Part shown: piece after piece, positions 60,920-64,000 of the stretch | Layout: each line of letters opens with the position of its first letter | Position numbering within the stretch: position 1 is the stretch's first letter | Notes under the pieces: model-generated | What the model was told of the DNA's origin: nothing | The model's input: the letters and a program-made list of their open reading frames with translations, nothing else | Databases searched by the model: none | DNA from: Orobanche coerulescens | Taxonomy: Eukaryota > Streptophyta > Magnoliopsida > Lamiales > Orobanchaceae | Direction of reading: 5' to 3' | Assembly (NCBI GenBank): GCA_033398695.1 | Contig: CM065801.1 | Location: 103,099,170-103,163,169 of the forward strand | DNA length: 64,000 bases | Made by a program: the position numbers and the translations under genes

Positions 60920-63900
60920 TCAAGACGAAAATAATTCTGGGTATCTGGATTTCATGCTATACTCCGTCTCCCAAGTGGCTTCTTCCACTCCGTGGCACGG
61001 CCACTTAACCTTAACCAAAGTGGTCGGTTTATTTCTCAATTATTTGACTCGACTTTCGAGTATCTTGATCGGTCTCTCTTCAAATGTACCATCCTTAGCG
61101 ACTTCAATCTCGCCGAAATCAATCACATGACTGGGATCTGGTATATACTTCCGTAACTGGGATACGTGGAACACGTTATGAACATGTCTCAGCGACGGCG
61201 GTAATGCCAACTTGTATGCTAACTCTGCAACTCTTTCAAGAATCTCGAACGGTCCGATATATCTCAGACTCAGCTTTCCCTTTTTCCCAAAACAAAAAAT
61301 TCCCCGAGTAGGAGAAACTTTTAAAAGCACGTGATCTCTAATACTGAACTCTAACGGGTGACGGAGTACGTCTGCATAAGATTTCTATCGAATCTGGGCA
61401 GTCAACAGTCTTCCGCGAATCAAGGCTATCTTCTATCGTGTCTGTACGATCAATTCTTGTTCTGTCCCGATCAAGTCTGATGAATCATCCCAACATAGGG
61501 GCGATCTGCATCTCCTCCCGTATAATGCGTCAAATGGTGCCATATTAATGGAAGCATGCCAACTATTGTTGTAGGTGAATTCAATCAATGGTAGATGAAC
61601 TTCCCAATCAGTCGACCAATCTAAGGCACAAGCCCTCAGCATGTCTTCCAATGTTTGAATAGTCCTCTCGGTCTGTTCGTCTGTCTGCAGATGATAAGCG
61701 GTGCTGAAGTTCAATTCAGTTCCCAAGGCCTTATGAACTTCTTTCCAAAAATGAGACAAAAAATAACCGTCTCGGTCATAAATAATGGTTTTCAGCGTAC
61801 CATGCAATCGGACTATCTCTGCAATAAATACTCGTGCCAACTTCTCTAGTCCCCAAGTGTTCTTTATGCCCAGATAATGAGCCTATTTGGTTAAACGGTC
61901 AACTATCACTCAAATCATGTTCATTCATGTTCTGGACCTCATCATAATAGTGATAACATCTATCGATGTGTCCTCCCACTTCCATTCATGAATCGGGAGC
62001 GGCTTCAGCATTCCGGCAGGTTGTTGATGCTCGATCTTAACCTGCTGGAAAATCAAACATTTTGAGACGTAATTTGCTACGTCTTTCTTCATGTTGCCCC
62101 ACCAGAAATTCTGCTTCAGATCCTTATACATCTTACTGGTGCCTGGGTGGATAGAATAAGGCATACTGTGAGCTCCCTTCATGATTGTCTGCTTCAAGAC
62201 ATCGACAGCGGGAACACAAAGTCAGCTCTGGAATCTCAAAACTCCATCATCATGAATTACGAATCCTGGGGCCTTTCCTTTGCTCACTTCATCGCGTAAC
62301 CGAATCATCAGAGGATCATCTAATTGCTTAGATTTAATTTCTTTGGTTAATGGTGAAGTTAATTCTATGACACACAGTTGTCCCTGGCCTCTTTGCAACC
62401 ATACTTCAATTCCTTCACGAATCAATTTTCATTGAATGCTGGTCTGGGAGGTGAGAGTCTCCAGCATTCGAATAGAAACAGGCTTTCGGATTAGTGCACC
62501 GGCCACCACATTTGCTTTACCTGAATGATAAAGAATCTCCAAGTCATAGTCCTTAATCAATTCCAGCCATCTCCTCTGCCGCATGTTCAACTCTTTCTGA
62601 CTGAAGATGTATTTGACACTCTTATGATCCGTGAAGATCTGATAGTGAGTCCCGTACAAATAATTTCTCCAAATTTTCAAGGCAAAAACCACAGCTGCCA
62701 GCTCCAAATCGTGCATAGGATAATTTACTTCATAGGACTTCAACTGTCGTGATGCATAGGCGATCACCTTCTCATTTTGCATCAGTACACAACCGAGACC
62801 TTGGTTTGAAGCGTCACTGTAAACTATGAATCCTCCAGTTCCCTGTGGGAGTGCTAAAATCGGTGCCGTCGTCAATCTCTTCTTCAATTCATCAAAGCTG
62901 GATTGGCACATCTCGTTCCACTCAAACTTTTGGGTTTTCTGCAGTAATCAAGTAAGTGGGCGGGTAATTTTGGAAAACCCTTCCACGAACCGACGATAAT
63001 ACCCATCAAGTCCTAAGAAACTCCTGATTTCCTTGACATTCTTGGGAGACTTCCAATTCATAACTGCTTCGGTTTTCTGTGGATCTACTCGGACTCCTTC
63101 TGCTGATCGTGACCGAGGAACATCACTTCCTTTATCCAGAATTCGCACTTAGAAAGTTTGGCGTACAATTGCTCGCTTCTCAAAATATCTAAAATGATCT
63201 GCAAATGTTGTGCATGTTCTTCCGGTCTCTTGGAATAAACCAGAATGTCATCAATAAACATAACCACGAACTTGTCCAAATATTCTATGAACACTCGATT
63301 CATCAACTGCATAACACGGCAAGTGCATTAGTGATACCAAATGGCATCACTACAATCTCATAATGTCCGTAGCGAGTTCTAAATGCTGACTTCAGAACAT
63401 CAGATTCCCTAATCCTCAACTGATGATATCCCGATCTCAGATCGACCTTAGAAAATACTGTTGCTCCTTGCAACTGTCCAAACAAATCATCAATCCATGG
63501 TAGCGGATACTTGTTTTTGATCGTCATCTTGTTCAGTTCTCGATATTCAATACATAATCAAAGCGATCCATCTTTCCCGCGGACAAAAAGAACTGGTGCA
63601 CCCCAGGGCGAAATGCTTGGCTGGATATAGCCTTTGTCCAGTAACTCTTCCAGTTGCTTCTTTACTTCGTACATCTCAGTAGGTACCATACGATACGGCG
63701 CCTTAGAGATTGGTGTAGCTCCTGGTTCCAGCTTGATGGTGAATTCTACATCTCGTCCTGGAGGTAGTCCAGGTAATTCGTCAGGAAACACATCCAGAAA
63801 TTTGTTCATAACAGGAATGGATGAAAGTTCTACTTTTCCGTCTTCCTTCTTCATTTCGTAACACCAGTATCCAGTACAGCCCTGTTTTAGCACTTTGACA

Positions 63901-64000
63901 GCTTTCATCGCTTTGATCATCTTTCCTGAGCTTCCTGGTCTCCATCCCTCGAACAATATTTCGGAACCATCTTTAGCTATCATCGAGATATTCCTCTTCC
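60920..64000 (-). pseudogene. T pol: protease-RT-RNase H-integrase-chromodomain, decayed
   Basis: From right to left: PR/RT junction (FLDVFPDELPGLPP, PYRMVPTEM), RT with [18 protein letters not shown], catalytic FIDDILVYS and [11 protein letters not shown], RNase H with [23 protein letters not shown] and [10 protein letters not shown], integrase with HPGTSKMYKDLKQNFWW, IYDRDGYFLSHFW, YNNSW and YGRRCRSPL, the GPY module RYIGPFEILER, and a chromodomain (VKVKWPCHGVEEATWE) ending at the TGA at 60920-60922. Frameshifts occur near 63305 and 63130; the remaining 2.2 kb keeps one frame but holds about ten stops, for example at 63558, 62948, 62429, 62222 and 61925. The integrase first knuckle Cys is altered (CLIFQQ). 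Confidence 0.93.

Larger units (their letters stand above)
59528..64000 (-). mobile_element. Chromovirus T (Ty3/gypsy, Tekay type), 3' part
   Basis: Minus-strand element running off the right edge. 3' LTR 59528-60884, polypurine tract at 60885, then pol (60920-64000) read leftwards. Same PPT style (GACGAAACTCC, GAAGGAGGGTA) and LTR start (TGTAATATCCGG) as the R family. The flank CTACT (59523-59527) would be half of its target duplication. Confidence 0.9.

Overview
The window is transposon-packed plant DNA, most likely from repeat-rich (perhaps pericentromeric) heterochromatin of a flowering plant. Evidence: chromodomain-carrying Ty3/gypsy retrotransposons with initiator-Met-tRNA primer sites, a Ty1/copia element, a PIF/Harbinger transposon, a CACTA transposon carrying exons of the plant starch enzyme glucan water dikinase, and no recognisable intact host gene. 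I cannot name the species; a eudicot is plausible but not shown.

Layout. 1-8815 is the leader and 5' LTR of a minus-strand gypsy-like element (R1, running off the left edge). Its LTR carries a 2.87-kb solo LTR (1183-4052, TSD GCCTT) and a 1.9-kb PIF/Harbinger element (4755-6653, TSD TAA). 8816-10521 and 45486-45838 are the two halves of an older LTR-like sequence, split by a large insertion. That insertion is chromovirus H (10522-45480, plus strand, TSD AATTC). The 5' LTR of H is broken twice: by element R2 (11207-28541, minus strand, TSD AATAC), whose LTR in turn contains element R3 (12236-20976, plus strand, TSD CAGAG), and by a Ty1/copia element (30209-37491, TSD ATGTA). The body of H (38337-42376) has an unrecognised acidic ORF where gag should be, followed by a broken PR-RT-RH-INT-chromodomain pol; its 3' LTR is 42377-45480.

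45839-48462 (G) is an LTR, perfect primer site and gag start of a related element, cut off inside gag. 48623-53980 is a CACTA element (TSD CGA) that has taken up GWD1 exons. 53984-54939 is the 3' part of another LTR. 55515-58856 is the remains of a minus-strand gypsy with a tRNA-Asp-type primer site; 58880-59260 is a protease scrap. 59528-64000 is the 3' half of a minus-strand chromovirus (T) whose pol stays in two or three frames but is full of stop codons.

How they relate. R1, R2, R3 and G share leader, 3' end and LTR sequence but not coding capacity: R2 has only gag, R3 has none, and R1 is cut by the window edge. They look like non-autonomous derivatives that depend on chromoviruses of the T/H type for pol functions. 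Their LTRs each carry a dense cluster of a short palindrome next to the TATA box, and the palindrome sequence differs between elements. This is the most unusual pattern in the window.
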